A stretch of DNA of 32,213 bases from Bacteroidales bacterium (GTDB taxonomy: Bacteria; Bacteroidota; Bacteroidia; Bacteroidales; P3), in NCBI GenBank assembly GCA_017509045.1, contig JAFWQP010000149.1:1-32213 (forward strand). The letters are read 5' to 3'. Shown here in pieces: positions 1 to 9,104 of the stretch. Position 1 is the stretch's first letter, and every line of letters starts with the position of its first letter. The translations under genes and the position numbers were made by a program. The notes below the pieces were generated by a model, which worked only from the letters and a program-made list of their open reading frames with translations, had not been told where the DNA came from and made no database searches.

Positions 1-18
1 CAGTTTTATCTTTGCTGC

Positions 19-146
19 TTATGTTGCCTTTATCTAATAGTTGTCACTGTTGTCCAAGTTGTCTTCTATCTAAAAGAGAAGCCCTGCGGGCTTTTTAAAA
101 GACAACTATGACAACAACGGACAACAGCTGATTATGTTGCCTTTAT
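19..146. repeat. Direct repeats bracketing a small hairpin region
   Basis: The 15-mer TTATGTTGCCTTTAT occurs at 19-33 and again, identical, at 132-146. Between the copies lie several short inverted repeats built from GTTGTC/GACAAC (around 40-63 and 100-125). AGTTGTCTT at about 58-66 pairs with AAGACAACT at about 99-107. The segment has no coding potential. It may be a small palindromic intergenic element, but this is inferred only from symmetry. Confidence 0.5.
79..96 (+). terminator. Terminator-like hairpin
   Basis: AAGCCC (79-84) and GGGCTT (88-93) form a 6-bp stem over a 3-base TGC loop, followed by a short T run. It lies inside the bracketed region 19-146. It could end transcription of a gene left of the window. 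The tight loop and the larger surrounding palindrome leave open that it is only the tip of a longer hairpin. Confidence 0.4.
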
Positions 147-212
147 ACGAGTGAGTATTGCCAAATTCGGTTGTTTCTTTGATGAAATTGTCTGTGAAAC
201 AAAAAAAATCAG

Positions 213-220
213 TAACTTTG
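213..220 (+). promoter_or_regulatory. Candidate -7 promoter element upstream of anmK
   Basis: TAACTTTG matches the Bacteroidota -7 consensus TAnnTTTG exactly. The nearest upstream TTG (188-190) is 22 bp away, a little wider than the 19-bp spacing seen at other promoters in this window. If used, it would give anmK a leader of about 185 nt. Confidence 0.35.
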
Positions 221-313
221 TCATCGGATTGCGTTATCTGATTGTTTATTTATCTATTTAATTTACAGCTACAAAAATACTCCAATACATTAACTAGACA
301 GAGCTTATTAATA

Positions 314-408
314 ATGTGTGAATGTGTTAACGTGTGAATGTGTGAATGTGTTAGTCCTTGGCGCATCAAAGACTCACGAATTAACAAATTTACGAATTAA
401 CGAATTAT
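314..408. repeat. Short degenerate tandem repeats before anmK
   Basis: GTGTGAATGTGTTA-type units repeat at 315-353, and ACGAATTAAC-type units repeat at 377-406 directly before the anmK start. Together with the bracketed element and the promoter candidate these are the only recognisable contents of the gene-free stretch 1-411. Similar AATGTGAA-type repeats occur at the right end of the window. Confidence 0.5.
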
Positions 409-411
409 TAT

Positions 412-1461
412 ATGCATATACTCGGTATCATGTCAGGCACTTCCCTCGACGGGTTGGACATAGCCTACTGCGACATCAACGATAATAATTTTGAATTAAT
501 TGCCGCTGCGACTTACCCATACAGCGACGAGTGGGTGAGGCGGCTCTCCACCCTCGAGCATGCCTCCGCTCTCGACTACGCCCTAGCCAATGTTGATCTA
601 GGGCATTACATCGGACAGCAAATCAACCGCTTTAGGAAAGAACATCCCGGCCATGTGGATGCTATAGCCTGCCACGGACACACCATCTTCCACCAGCCCA
701 ACCGCCACCTCACCACCCAGATTGGCGACGGCGACGCCATCGCTGCCGAGACCTACCTGCCTGTGGTGTTTAACTTCCGCAATCTGGATGTGGCTCTCGG
801 CGGACAAGGTGCACCCCTAGTGCCCATAGGCGACCGCATGTTGTTTGGACAATATGCCGCCTGCCTCAACCTTGGCGGCATTGCCAACATATCATACGAA
901 ACCAGCGGGAACCGCCGCGAAGCATACGACATCTGCCCCTGCAATATGGCGCTGAACCACTTATCACGACGCATGAATATGCCCTACGACGACAACGGCC
1001 TCCTGGCCCGCAAAGGTAATGTGCTGAGACCTCTGCTCGCCAAACTCGACTCGCTAGGCTACTACCACCAGCCTTTACCTAAATCGTTGGGCAAAGAGTG
1101 GTTTGTCGCCAACATACTGCCACTTATCGATAGCAACGACTATAGCGTCTACGACCTCCTGGCGACCTTCGTAGAACATATAGCCCACCAGGTGGCTGGA
1201 GCGGTGAAAGGTCGGGGCATCGACACAATGCTTGTCACGGGTGGTGGTGCGAAGAACAAGTACCTCGTCGCCCGCCTGCAGGCTCAGATACCCGCCTGCC
1301 ACATCACCGTGCCTGCGGAAAGCGTCATCGACTACAAAGAAGCCATCATCTTCGCCCTACTCGGATACCTGCGCCTCACCCGCCGAAACAACTGCCTCAG
1401 CAGCGTCACCGGCGCACAGAAGGACAACTGCGGCGGCGACATTGCGGGAATAGTGTTATAG
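412..1461 (+). CDS. anmK: Anhydro-N-acetylmuramic acid kinase
   Basis: The enzyme phosphorylates and opens 1,6-anhydro-MurNAc to MurNAc-6-phosphate, a cytoplasmic step of peptidoglycan recycling. The 349-residue product is slightly shorter than many family members. It starts with the phosphate-binding motif GIMSGTSLDGLD (5-16), has NLGGIANIS (153-161) and ends with a VTGGGAKN motif. The usual catalytic DTGPGN segment reads DICPCN here (Asp173); the Asp, Pro and Asn are kept. The ATG follows an A/T-rich stretch without a Shine-Dalgarno site. Its last six bases overlap the tail of the convergent hemW. No murQ or amidase gene is adjacent, so the assignment rests on the protein alone. Confidence 0.93.
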   Translation: MHILGIMSGTSLDGLDIAYCDINDNNFELIAAATYPYSDEWVRRLSTLEHASALDYALANVDLGHYIGQQINRFRKEHPGHVDAIACHGHTIFHQPNRHLTTQIGDGDAIAAETYLPVVFNFRNLDVALGGQGAPLVPIGDRMLFGQYAACLNLGGIANISYETSGNRREAYDICPCNMALNHLSRRMNMPYDDNGLLARKGNVLRPLLAKLDSLGYYHQPLPKSLGKEWFVANILPLIDSNDYSVYDLLATFVEHIAHQVAGAVKGRGIDTMLVTGGGAKNKYLVARLQAQIPACHITVPAESVIDYKEAIIFALLGYLRLTRRNNCLSSVTGAQKDNCGGDIAGIVL

Positions 1462-2562
1462 GAAGAGTTCGGCGGCGATGCCGTCGGCATGGAGGAGGCC
1501 CTCGGGTGTAGGACGATAATGGGTGGGGGTGTCGAGAATGAGACCTGTGGTGACGAAACGCTGTATATCGTGCTGCAGACGGTTGGCGAAGGGTGCAGCG
1601 ACAAGATTTTTGTCGATACCTGCCACAGTGCGCAAGGCGGTCATCAAATACTCGTTGTGGGCATCTTTGAGAGTCAGCTCCTCTTCCTCATGCTCGATGG
1701 GACCTGACATGACGCTGTCAATATAGCGACGTGTGTCTGCCACATTCCAACGACGGTTGAGACCGTCGAAGCTGTGTGCTGCCGCACCTACGCCCAGATA
1801 GGGAGTGCGGTTCCAATAACGGCTGTTGTGCACCGCCATATGCCCAGGTCGGGCAAAATTAGATATTTCGTATTGGTGAAAATCGTGGTCAGCCGCCCAA
1901 CGGAGCAAGGCTTGATAGTGCGACAGGGAGGTATCCTCGTCGCAGGGCACAAACCTCCCCTGCCCTATTTGCTGATGAAGCATAGTGCCCTCCTCCACGG
2001 TGAGGGAATAGGCTGAGAGATGATGGATGGGAGAGCCCTCAAGATGGTGGAGATTATCGAGCCAGGCTTCAAGAGATTGGTTGGGAAGGCCGTAGATAAA
2101 GTCGACGCTGAGATTGGAGAAACCAGCGGCGGCAGCATTCTCCAATGCCTCTTGGGCCTGACGCGAATCGTGCCTACGATTGAGAAGGCGGAGGTCGGCA
2201 TCGTGGAACGACTGCACCCCGATGCTGATGCGGTTGAAGAAGTCCAGCTGGCGAAGATCTGAGAGATATGCGACGGTGAGGTCTTCGGGGTTTGCCTCGA
2301 TGGTGGTTTCTTCGAGGGCGGTGGTGTCGTAGTTGTTGCGGATGGCTTCGACAATTTGAGCCAATTGGGCGACGGAGAGCAGTGTGGGCGTTCCCCCTCC
2401 GAAATAGACAGTGCGCAAGGGTTTTTCAAGACTATGCCGACGACGTTTGAGTTCGAGACAGAGAGCGTCGACATAGGCCTGATGTCCCTCTGCCGTCACC
2501 GTGGAGTAAAATGCACAATAGGTGCATTTGCGATGGCAATACGGGATATGGACGTAGAGCAT
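1456..2562 (-). CDS. hemW: HemW, radical SAM heme chaperone
   Basis: This radical SAM protein is related to oxygen-independent coproporphyrinogen III oxidase but is better assigned as the heme chaperone HemW. The start at 2562 gives 368 residues beginning MLYVHIPYCHRKC. The [4Fe-4S] ligands are Cys9, Cys13 and Cys16 (CxxxCxxC). A YFGGGTPTLL motif follows. The HemW signature HNxxYW is present as HNSRYW near residue 245. The open frame extends upstream to 2808, but that extension is the meaB gene read in another frame, so 2562 is preferred. It starts 8 nt after the meaB stop, implying co-transcription, and overlaps the end of anmK tail to tail. Many databases mislabel this family as HemN. Confidence 0.93.
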   Translation of the reverse strand: MLYVHIPYCHRKCTYCAFYSTVTAEGHQAYVDALCLELKRRRHSLEKPLRTVYFGGGTPTLLSVAQLAQIVEAIRNNYDTTALEETTIEANPEDLTVAYLSDLRQLDFFNRISIGVQSFHDADLRLLNRRHDSRQAQEALENAAAAGFSNLSVDFIYGLPNQSLEAWLDNLHHLEGSPIHHLSAYSLTVEEGTMLHQQIGQGRFVPCDEDTSLSHYQALLRWAADHDFHQYEISNFARPGHMAVHNSRYWNRTPYLGVGAAAHSFDGLNRRWNVADTRRYIDSVMSGPIEHEEEELTLKDAHNEYLMTALRTVAGIDKNLVAAPFANRLQHDIQRFVTTGLILDTPTHYRPTPEGLLHADGIAAELFL

Positions 2563-2570
2563 GGCAACGA

Positions 2571-3674
2571 CTAGGCAGAGGGGGTATTCAGCAGGAGGTC
2601 GGCAGCGGCATAGGCGGATATTTTGTTGTCGAGGATGTCCTGACTGATTTGTGCGATGCGTTGTTCCATGCCCGGGGCGTTGAAGAAGCGGTCGCGGAGA
2701 CCGTTTTCGATAGCCTCGTTGAGGATGCGGATGTTTTGCTGCTGCCGTTTGTGGTAGAAGTAGCCGTTGGACTTGGTGAAGGTGACATATTCCATAACGT
2801 TGTTCCAAAGGTCTTGCACACCCTGATGGGTGTAGGCAGAGCAGAGCATCACTTTAACCATCCACTGCGAGTCGGGCATAGGAAAGAGGTGGAGGGCATT
2901 GCGGTACTGGGTGGCTGCAAGTTCGGCCTTCACGGGGTCGATGTCGCACTTGTTGATGGCTATCATGTCCGCCATCTCCATAATGCCGCGTTTGATGCCT
3001 TGAAGCTCGTCGCCCGTGTTGGCGAGTTGGAGTAGGAGGAAGAAGTCGACCATGGAGTGTGCCGCCACCTCGGACTGACCGACACCTACCGTCTCGACAA
3101 TGACCACGTCGAAGCCGGCAGCTTCGCAGAGGACGATAATTTCGCGGGTCTTGCGTGCCACACCACCCAACGAACCTGCCGAGGGAGAAGGACGGATGAA
3201 AGCATTGGGATCGACCGAGAGTTCTTCCATACGAGTCTTGTCGCCCAAGATACTGCCCTTGGAACGTTCGCTGCTGGGGTCGATGGCTAACACCGCCACC
3301 TTGTGGTTGTGGCTTGTGAGGTATTTACCCAGTGCTTCGATGATAGTGCTTTTGCCCGCGCCAGGGACACCCGTGATGCCAAGTCGAACCGACTTGCCCG
3401 AGTAGGGCAGACACCGCTCGATGACCTGTTGTGCACGCTGCTGATGGTCGTGCAGCGTACTCTCGACCAAGGTGATAGCACGGCTGAGCATAGTGCGGTC
3501 GCCGTGGGTGATGCCGCTGACAAGTTCCTCCACAGAGGGTTCGGCACGACGGCGCGCACGCACCTTGGCGAGATAGCTATCGTTCACTTGTCCAGGCTGT
3601 TTCACGCCTTCTTGCACACTTAGTGCTGATTCGTATTCGAAATTGCTGTATAATTTGTTATCTTCAGGGGTCAT
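2571..3674 (-). CDS. meaB: MeaB/ArgK-type GTPase chaperone of methylmalonyl-CoA mutase
   Basis: G3E-family P-loop GTPase that loads and protects the B12 cofactor of methylmalonyl-CoA mutase in the cytoplasm; the older name ArgK (kinase) is historical. The protein has 367 residues. Walker A is GVPGAGKST (102-110). LAIDPSS (129-135) and ETVGVGQSE (194-202) are switch motifs, and NKCD (241-244) is the guanine-specificity motif. The N-terminal helical arm and C-terminal dimerisation region have the usual length. It is the first gene of a pair with hemW. The mutase genes, often neighbours, are not in this window, so the partner is inferred. The gene begins about 140 bp from the divergent tRNA. Confidence 0.93.
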   Translation of the reverse strand: MTPEDNKLYSNFEYESALSVQEGVKQPGQVNDSYLAKVRARRRAEPSVEELVSGITHGDRTMLSRAITLVESTLHDHQQRAQQVIERCLPYSGKSVRLGITGVPGAGKSTIIEALGKYLTSHNHKVAVLAIDPSSERSKGSILGDKTRMEELSVDPNAFIRPSPSAGSLGGVARKTREIIVLCEAAGFDVVIVETVGVGQSEVAAHSMVDFFLLLQLANTGDELQGIKRGIMEMADMIAINKCDIDPVKAELAATQYRNALHLFPMPDSQWMVKVMLCSAYTHQGVQDLWNNVMEYVTFTKSNGYFYHKRQQQNIRILNEAIENGLRDRFFNAPGMEQRIAQISQDILDNKISAYAAADLLLNTPSA

Positions 3675-3751
3675 AACGCCATTTTTACGATTATTATTGA
3701 TAACGTAAAAAATTCATTTATAGTATAGAAAAAAATAATTTCAAAAAAAAT

Positions 3752-3782
3752 TTTGCCATATCACAAAAAGTTAGTACTTTTG
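3752..3782 (+). promoter_or_regulatory. Promoter of the tRNA gene (-33/-7 type)
   Basis: TTTG at 3752-3755 and TACTTTTG at 3775-3782 are separated by 19 bp. This matches the Bacteroidota sigma-ABfr consensus TTTG-(19)-TAnnTTTG. The tRNA starts 34 bases after the -7 box, leaving room for a short 5' leader. Confidence 0.8.
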
Positions 3783-3815
3783 CACTCGCTTTTCCGAAAG
3801 AAAGAGTGGTTATTT

Positions 3816-3889
3816 GGCGGGATAGCTCAGCTGGTTAGAGCGCTGGATTCATAACCCGGAGGTCATCAGTTCAAGTCTGATTCCCGCTA
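3816..3889 (+). tRNA. tRNA-Met (anticodon CAT)
   Basis: The 74-nt sequence folds into a cloverleaf. Acceptor arm GGCGGGA pairs with TCCCGCT, with one G-T pair at the end. The D arm contains AGCTCAG..TTAGAGC. The anticodon loop TTCATAA carries CAT. The T arm is ATCAG/CTGAT around a TTCAAGT loop. The CCA end is not encoded. A CAT anticodon can belong to elongator Met, initiator Met or lysidine-modified Ile2. The overall sequence looks most like elongator Met, but Ile2 cannot be excluded by eye. The top pair of the anticodon stem (A-C) is unpaired. Confidence 0.9.
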
Positions 3890-3890
3890 C

Positions 3891-3927
3891 AAAGAGCTTC
3901 GACGGACAGTCGAGGCTCTTTTGTTTT
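3891..3927 (+). terminator. Rho-independent terminator of the tRNA
   Basis: A 13-bp stem (3891-3903 with 3909-3921, one G-T wobble) over a GGACA loop is followed by TGTTTT. It starts 2 nt after the tRNA. The facing minus-strand gene ends at 3930, so the hairpin also separates the two convergent units. Confidence 0.85.
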
Positions 3928-3929
3928 GC

Positions 3930-6515
3930 TCACCTTATGATGGTGAAGGTACCTGCCATGGTCTTCCAATTGATATTACTGCCATCGATATAGCGCACGT
4001 AGTAGACATACGATGCCTGCGGAAGTGGCTTGCCGTTGTAGGTGCAGTCCCAGTCCTCCTTAAGTCCGTTGAAATGCGCCAGCCTCCTACCCATGCGGTC
4101 GAAGATGTAGACCTCGGCAGCCATCACATCATCACTACAAAAGAGGTGGAACCGACGGTTGATGTCGATGTCGCCGTCGGGAGTGACAACATTGGGAGCT
4201 AAAACAAAGATGGAATCGGCTGGAATGGTGTCGTGTGGCGGGTCGTGGTGAGTGAGGATAATGGTGAGGCTGTAGTCGATGATGCTGTCGCATTCGTCGC
4301 CAATATCGACGTGAACGGGGTAGTGACTCACTTCGTCGCCGAACGAGACACCGTTGTACACCCATGGCAGCATTATGTCGAGGACAGTATCGAAATAGGA
4401 AGAACAGTGGGGGCAGACGACAAGGTCGATTTGCCATAAAGTGTCACAGCCCGAAGGGGTCAGGAAGGTGGTGATATAGTGTGTGTCGGTAGTTTCTAAT
4501 ACATGTCCGCGGAATGTGAATGCACCCTCACACGAAGCTACGGAGATGGAGGTATCGTAGTGGATGCGCATCCATACGTGTGCAGAGAGTGTATCGGGAG
4601 GACGGGTGAAGACACTTTTGCACGCCACATAGCCCCAGTTGCTGTCCAGTGCTTCGTCCATATACTTTATGATACGGTTGATTACATAATGTCCAGTGTC
4701 AGCGTAGAGGTGTGTCACCCACTGCCCGTCCTCATAGCGGTAGCGTTCCACGTTGCCGTCGCCAAAGTCCCAGATGATACTGTCGGCAGGGCGTTCTACC
4801 CAGCCGTGGAACTGAATGGAGTCGTAAACGCACCAGAAACGGTCCTCGGGTATCTGGTCGACAGGCATACCGTTCAGCTCCAGATAGTTCTTGCTGTGTT
4901 GTAGGTGTGCATAACTATAGATGGCATGTTCGGCATCCTTTTCCGCATCTGCCACCACCCAAAAGGGACCACCCCTACGATTTTCGATGAGGTGGGCTTT
5001 ACGTAGGCTGTAAGGATCGGCAAAATAGTGTACATAGGCATAACTGTATGGGGTGCCTGGAATAGGGCGGAACATGGTGTCGATAGGAAAACGGTCGAAA
5101 TACATGCCGCCTATGTCGGCAGTGCGAGTAAAGATGTGGGTGGAATGATAGTACGACCATCCATTGCGGTTCTCGTCCACCCAATAGACCGGACTGCCGT
5201 TTACCGACCCGTTGTGCCACCATTCCACAGGAACAACCACCAAGGTTGCTGGGTCTCCTCGTGCCATAAATGAGGGAGGACGTCTCAAAAAAAGGCTTCC
5301 ACACGACGAAACCGAAGTGAGGATGGGATGGGTGGAGGTAATATAGAAGGGGCCTTCGTTGGTATCCATCAAAAACCAGTCGGACTCTCGGGCATCGAGT
5401 GTCAATGTGCGGGTGGGCAGTGTCGGGTCCGCAGGGTTTAGAATCGTTATCGCGGTGCCATCCACCAAACCAGTGAACTGGATAAAGTCATATCTAGATG
5501 CCACTAAATTAGGTACCACAAATTCCGTCCCAGCATAGCGGATAGGCATTGCCTGCTCAAACATAAAATCGGACGATCCCATCCCTCCAACTATCGCATA
5601 CGGAGAACCTTGGAACACCGCAATCCTCTTATAATCGCGGGCTTTGATGTAAGTGCCGCTGAGGTCTATCTGACAAGAGTCGAGATAGAAAGGTGATACT
5701 ACCGGATTGTCGGCAAACATGTGCGGTGGCAACGGAATTGGTCCCACAGATTCCCAGAACACACTATCATTGGAAAGACCACGGGTAGGAAATTTAGTAA
5801 GCCAATCACCGACTTTCACATTGTACATCATGCCACGGTTGAGCGTCACCGTCACTACGCTGTCCTTGGGTCGGCCCAACCAATCTTGGTCGCTAAGCGT
5901 TATGTCCACCACGGTGTTATCCTCGGTCGCTACAACCTGAAACATACTAAAATCATTCATCACAAACCCCAAAGTCGTGTCATCCATTACTTTGTAGGCA
6001 TGTTCGGGGTATAGCTGCACGACATATTCATCCCTAAGCATCTCAGTGGGCAGCAGGCAAGTCACATCGATTGCTCCCATAGCATAGGAGAACAGGTAGA
6101 CACAGATAGTGTCGGTACTAGTGATATGGAAAGCCCTTGCCTGAGGTTGCGTGACCGGCTGGTCGGCAGGCGGCACCCCATTATGGGCAATCGTGTCTTG
6201 GAAAAAAACCATCTCTGCCGGTAGTTCAATCAGGTTGAGCGTGTCGAGGCGCGAGTTGATCTCATGGCAGCCGATGATGCGCTTAGTATAGGTGTAATCT
6301 AAGATGGGATTGTGTATGGTCACTGTGCAGTTGTGCTCTGCCATGATGTAGAGACAGGCATGTGGCACAGACATCGCCGTTGCAGTGCGCGGCAGGCAGA
6401 ACCAAAAGTCGTTGCCATGCGTGGCATACTGCACACCACGATGCTCATACAACGGTGGCTGGCATATTGCCACATGTGCCAGCATCAGAAACAGTATTAT
6501 GAGCAATCGTCGCAT
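3930..6515 (-). CDS. IgGFc-binding-like/PKD surface protein with type B T9SS signal (paralog 1)
   Basis: Predicted cell-surface or secreted protein of 861 residues. A signal peptide (MRRLLIILFLMLAHVAIC, cleavage before QPP) directs export. Residues about 150-430 resemble the IgGFc-binding N-terminal domain: LPTEMLRDEYVV, VVATEDNTVVDIT, GTYIKARDYKRIAVFQG and EQAMPIRYAGTEF occur in the family order. A PKD domain (WDFGDGN) lies near 565-625, then a Cys-containing GCDTLWQIDL segment. The last ~87 residues form the type B T9SS sorting domain (NVVTPDGD..., IFDRMGRR, ASYVYYVRYIDG). It is the last and most downstream of three paralogs, 9 nt after paralog 2. Function is unknown; adhesion or substrate binding is a guess from the domains. 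Confidence 0.88.
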   Translation of the reverse strand: MRRLLIILFLMLAHVAICQPPLYEHRGVQYATHGNDFWFCLPRTATAMSVPHACLYIMAEHNCTVTIHNPILDYTYTKRIIGCHEINSRLDTLNLIELPAEMVFFQDTIAHNGVPPADQPVTQPQARAFHITSTDTICVYLFSYAMGAIDVTCLLPTEMLRDEYVVQLYPEHAYKVMDDTTLGFVMNDFSMFQVVATEDNTVVDITLSDQDWLGRPKDSVVTVTLNRGMMYNVKVGDWLTKFPTRGLSNDSVFWESVGPIPLPPHMFADNPVVSPFYLDSCQIDLSGTYIKARDYKRIAVFQGSPYAIVGGMGSSDFMFEQAMPIRYAGTEFVVPNLVASRYDFIQFTGLVDGTAITILNPADPTLPTRTLTLDARESDWFLMDTNEGPFYITSTHPILTSVSSCGSLFLRRPPSFMARGDPATLVVVPVEWWHNGSVNGSPVYWVDENRNGWSYYHSTHIFTRTADIGGMYFDRFPIDTMFRPIPGTPYSYAYVHYFADPYSLRKAHLIENRRGGPFWVVADAEKDAEHAIYSYAHLQHSKNYLELNGMPVDQIPEDRFWCVYDSIQFHGWVERPADSIIWDFGDGNVERYRYEDGQWVTHLYADTGHYVINRIIKYMDEALDSNWGYVACKSVFTRPPDTLSAHVWMRIHYDTSISVASCEGAFTFRGHVLETTDTHYITTFLTPSGCDTLWQIDLVVCPHCSSYFDTVLDIMLPWVYNGVSFGDEVSHYPVHVDIGDECDSIIDYSLTIILTHHDPPHDTIPADSIFVLAPNVVTPDGDIDINRRFHLFCSDDVMAAEVYIFDRMGRRLAHFNGLKEDWDCTYNGKPLPQASYVYYVRYIDGSNINWKTMAGTFTIIR

Positions 6516-6524
6516 TACTATTTA

Positions 6525-9095
6525 TTATCTTACGATTGTGAATGTCCCCGCCTGAGTCTTCCAGTTGCGGTTGCTGCCGTCGATGTAGCGGACATAGTAG
6601 GCGTATGACCCTTGAGGAAGAGGTTTGCCGTCGTAGGTGCCGTCCCAGTCCTCTTTGAGACCGTCGAAATGCGCCAGCCGCCTGCCCATTCGGTCGAAGA
6701 TATAGACCTCAGCCGCCACTACGTCTTCACTACAGAAGAGGTGGAAGCGGCGGTTGATGTCAATGTCGCCGTTGGGGGTAATGATATTAGGAGCAAGGAC
6801 AAAGGTGCTGTCGATAGGCTCGCCCCAATGGGGTATGACGATGAGATAATAATCGATGACACTGTCGCACTCATCACCTATATCGATATAGATGGGATAG
6901 TGCCTAACCTCGTGGGCAAACGAAATGCCATTGAAATACCAGGGCAGCTGTTCGTCGGAAATGGTGTCGGCGCGGAAAGAGCAGTGTGGGCAGGTGATGA
7001 GGTCTATCTGCCACAGCGTGTCGCAACCCGACTCGGTCCAATAGGTAGTTACATAATGAGTGTCGGTAGTTTCCAACACATGCCCACGAAACGTGAACGA
7101 CCCTTCGCACACCGTCACCGCAAAGGCACTGTCGTAATGATTATGCACCCATATCGAGACACACATCGTGTCAGACGGGCGTGTGAAGACGCTCTTGCAC
7201 GCCAAGTAGCCCCACTGAGTGTCCAATGCCTCATCCATATACTTAATGATGCGCCTCACTGCATAACGTCCTGTGTCGGTGTAGGTGTGAGTCACCCATT
7301 GCCCATCTTCATAGCGGTAGCGCTCCACGTTGCCGTCGCCAAAGTCCCAGATGATGCTGTCGGCGGGTCTTTCCACCCAACCGTGAAACCGGATAGGGTC
7401 GTACATACACCAGATGCTGTCCGGCCGTAGGGATTCTGCGGGAATGCCGTTCACCTCCAGATAGTTCTTTCCTGGCTGTAGGTGCGAATAGCTGTATAGC
7501 GAATGTTCTCCGTCTTTAGCCGCATCTGCCACTGCCCAGAATGCACCTCCCATACGGTTCTCCACACGATGGGCCAGACGTTGGTTCAAGGGCGAGTCGT
7601 CTCGGATTAAGGCATAGCTGTATGGCGTGCCCGGAATCGGGTGAAACAAAGTGTCTATCGGCGTACGGTTGAAGAACATCCCACCGACATCTGCAGTGCG
7701 AGTAAACAGGTGCACGGAATGGTAGTACGACCACCCATTGTGGTTTTCGTCAACCCAATATACGGGGCTGCCATTCGCTGGTCCGTTGTGCCACCACTCC
7801 ACAGGAACGACCACTACTGTGGCGGGGTCGCCTCGCGAAATGTTATTAACACAATAGTTATCCTGCAGCCCACATGACGAAACGGATGTCAATATAGGAT
7901 GGGTGGCAGTAATATAATAAGGACCATATCCTGAGTCAATAACAAACCAGTAAGATGCCCTTGCGTTTATGGTTGTAGTATGTGTCAACACAGGGGTATG
8001 CATGGGGGATGTAATGGTAATAGTTGTCCCGTCCACAAGTCCCATAAAATGGATATAGTCGTCTTTCGACGAGACCAAATTAGGTACCAGAAACTCCGTC
8101 CCAGCATATCGGATGGGCATCGCCTGCTCAAACATGAAGTCAGCGTACCCTCTAAAATTAACATGACCCATCTGGTTTCCTTGAAACACAGCTATTCGTT
8201 TGTTATCCCGTGCCTTGATATGTGTGCCGCTTAGGTCTTTTGTATACAAAAGCAATTCAATTGACGTATCTACAGGGAACCGATGCGCAATGACTGGTTG
8301 CGTTGTACACTCAGGCGTTTGTGGCGGATAATTAGGCGGATCAAAAATACAGCAGTCAGGATAGTCATGACGCCATAGGCCTACCTTGTCATGAAACATC
8401 ATACCTCGATTCAGCACTATCGTTATTACCGAGTCTTGCGTGCGGTCCATCCAATCCCTATCACTTAGTACTATGTCCACCACCGTACTATCCTCCGTCG
8501 CCACTATTTCGAAAAAGCCAGCGTTATCTCCCATATTAATCTTCTCTTCTGCTCCTTGTGGTCTAAAAATAGAATCTGGCCCATAGTCTGGATAAGACTG
8601 TATGACATACTCGTCCCGCAGCATCTCTGTGGGTAGCACATTGGTCACGCCTATGTTACCGTTCGAGTATGAAAATAAAAAGACGCTGATGGTGTCGGTG
8701 CTGGTGATATGGAAACCCTTTTTTTGTGCCCCGTATGCAGGCTCTCGGGTGGTTGGGCTATAATGATACAACGTATCTATACAGCTGATAAAGCTCCAAG
8801 GCAGCTCGATAAAGTTGAGGGTGTCGAGCCTCGAATTTATCTCATGACAACTAATAATATTCTTGGTATAGGCAAAATCATATATGGGGTTGCTTATCGT
8901 CACCCTGCAATTATGCTCTGCCATTATATACAGACAGGCATGATTATTAGAAATACCGCCGAGTGTACGTGGCAGACTGAACCAGAAGTCGGTGCCGTGC
9001 GTGGCATACTGCACTCCTCGATGCTCATATAGGGGTGGCTGACATATCGCCACGTATGCCAGCATCAATAACGGTATTATGAGTAGTCTTCGCAT
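6525..9095 (-). CDS. IgGFc-binding-like/PKD surface protein with type B T9SS signal (paralog 2)
   Basis: 856-residue paralog with the same order of parts: signal peptide ending AIC before QPP, the shared segment YEHRGVQYATHG, IgGFc-like motifs (LPTEMLRDEYVI near 153, GTHIKARDNKRIAVFQG near 288, EQAMPIRYAG near 322), PKD at about 567-630, and the T9SS domain from about 770 (NIITPNGD). The first ~45 residues and the last ~300 are nearly the same as in paralogs 1 and 3. The intervening region differs by substitutions and insertions, for example a Pro/Cys-rich stretch around 240-270. It is separated by 9 nt on each side from the other copies, which implies one transcript. Export through T9SS and anchoring at the outer surface are family knowledge, not visible here. 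Confidence 0.88.
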   Translation of the reverse strand: MRRLLIIPLLMLAYVAICQPPLYEHRGVQYATHGTDFWFSLPRTLGGISNNHACLYIMAEHNCRVTISNPIYDFAYTKNIISCHEINSRLDTLNFIELPWSFISCIDTLYHYSPTTREPAYGAQKKGFHITSTDTISVFLFSYSNGNIGVTNVLPTEMLRDEYVIQSYPDYGPDSIFRPQGAEEKINMGDNAGFFEIVATEDSTVVDIVLSDRDWMDRTQDSVITIVLNRGMMFHDKVGLWRHDYPDCCIFDPPNYPPQTPECTTQPVIAHRFPVDTSIELLLYTKDLSGTHIKARDNKRIAVFQGNQMGHVNFRGYADFMFEQAMPIRYAGTEFLVPNLVSSKDDYIHFMGLVDGTTITITSPMHTPVLTHTTTINARASYWFVIDSGYGPYYITATHPILTSVSSCGLQDNYCVNNISRGDPATVVVVPVEWWHNGPANGSPVYWVDENHNGWSYYHSVHLFTRTADVGGMFFNRTPIDTLFHPIPGTPYSYALIRDDSPLNQRLAHRVENRMGGAFWAVADAAKDGEHSLYSYSHLQPGKNYLEVNGIPAESLRPDSIWCMYDPIRFHGWVERPADSIIWDFGDGNVERYRYEDGQWVTHTYTDTGRYAVRRIIKYMDEALDTQWGYLACKSVFTRPSDTMCVSIWVHNHYDSAFAVTVCEGSFTFRGHVLETTDTHYVTTYWTESGCDTLWQIDLITCPHCSFRADTISDEQLPWYFNGISFAHEVRHYPIYIDIGDECDSVIDYYLIVIPHWGEPIDSTFVLAPNIITPNGDIDINRRFHLFCSEDVVAAEVYIFDRMGRRLAHFDGLKEDWDGTYDGKPLPQGSYAYYVRYIDGSNRNWKTQAGTFTIVR

Positions 9096-9104
9096 GCTAT
9101 ATTA

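Noticed and set aside
2563-2808. N-terminal extension of hemW
   Set aside because: It is meaB read in another frame, with basic/proline-rich sequence; the HemW family starts at MLYVHIPYC.
3816-3889. tRNA-Ile2 (lysidine-modified CAT)
   Set aside because: It cannot be excluded by eye, but the anticodon arm and overall sequence look more like elongator Met; TFAM or tRNAscan-SE isotype scoring would decide.
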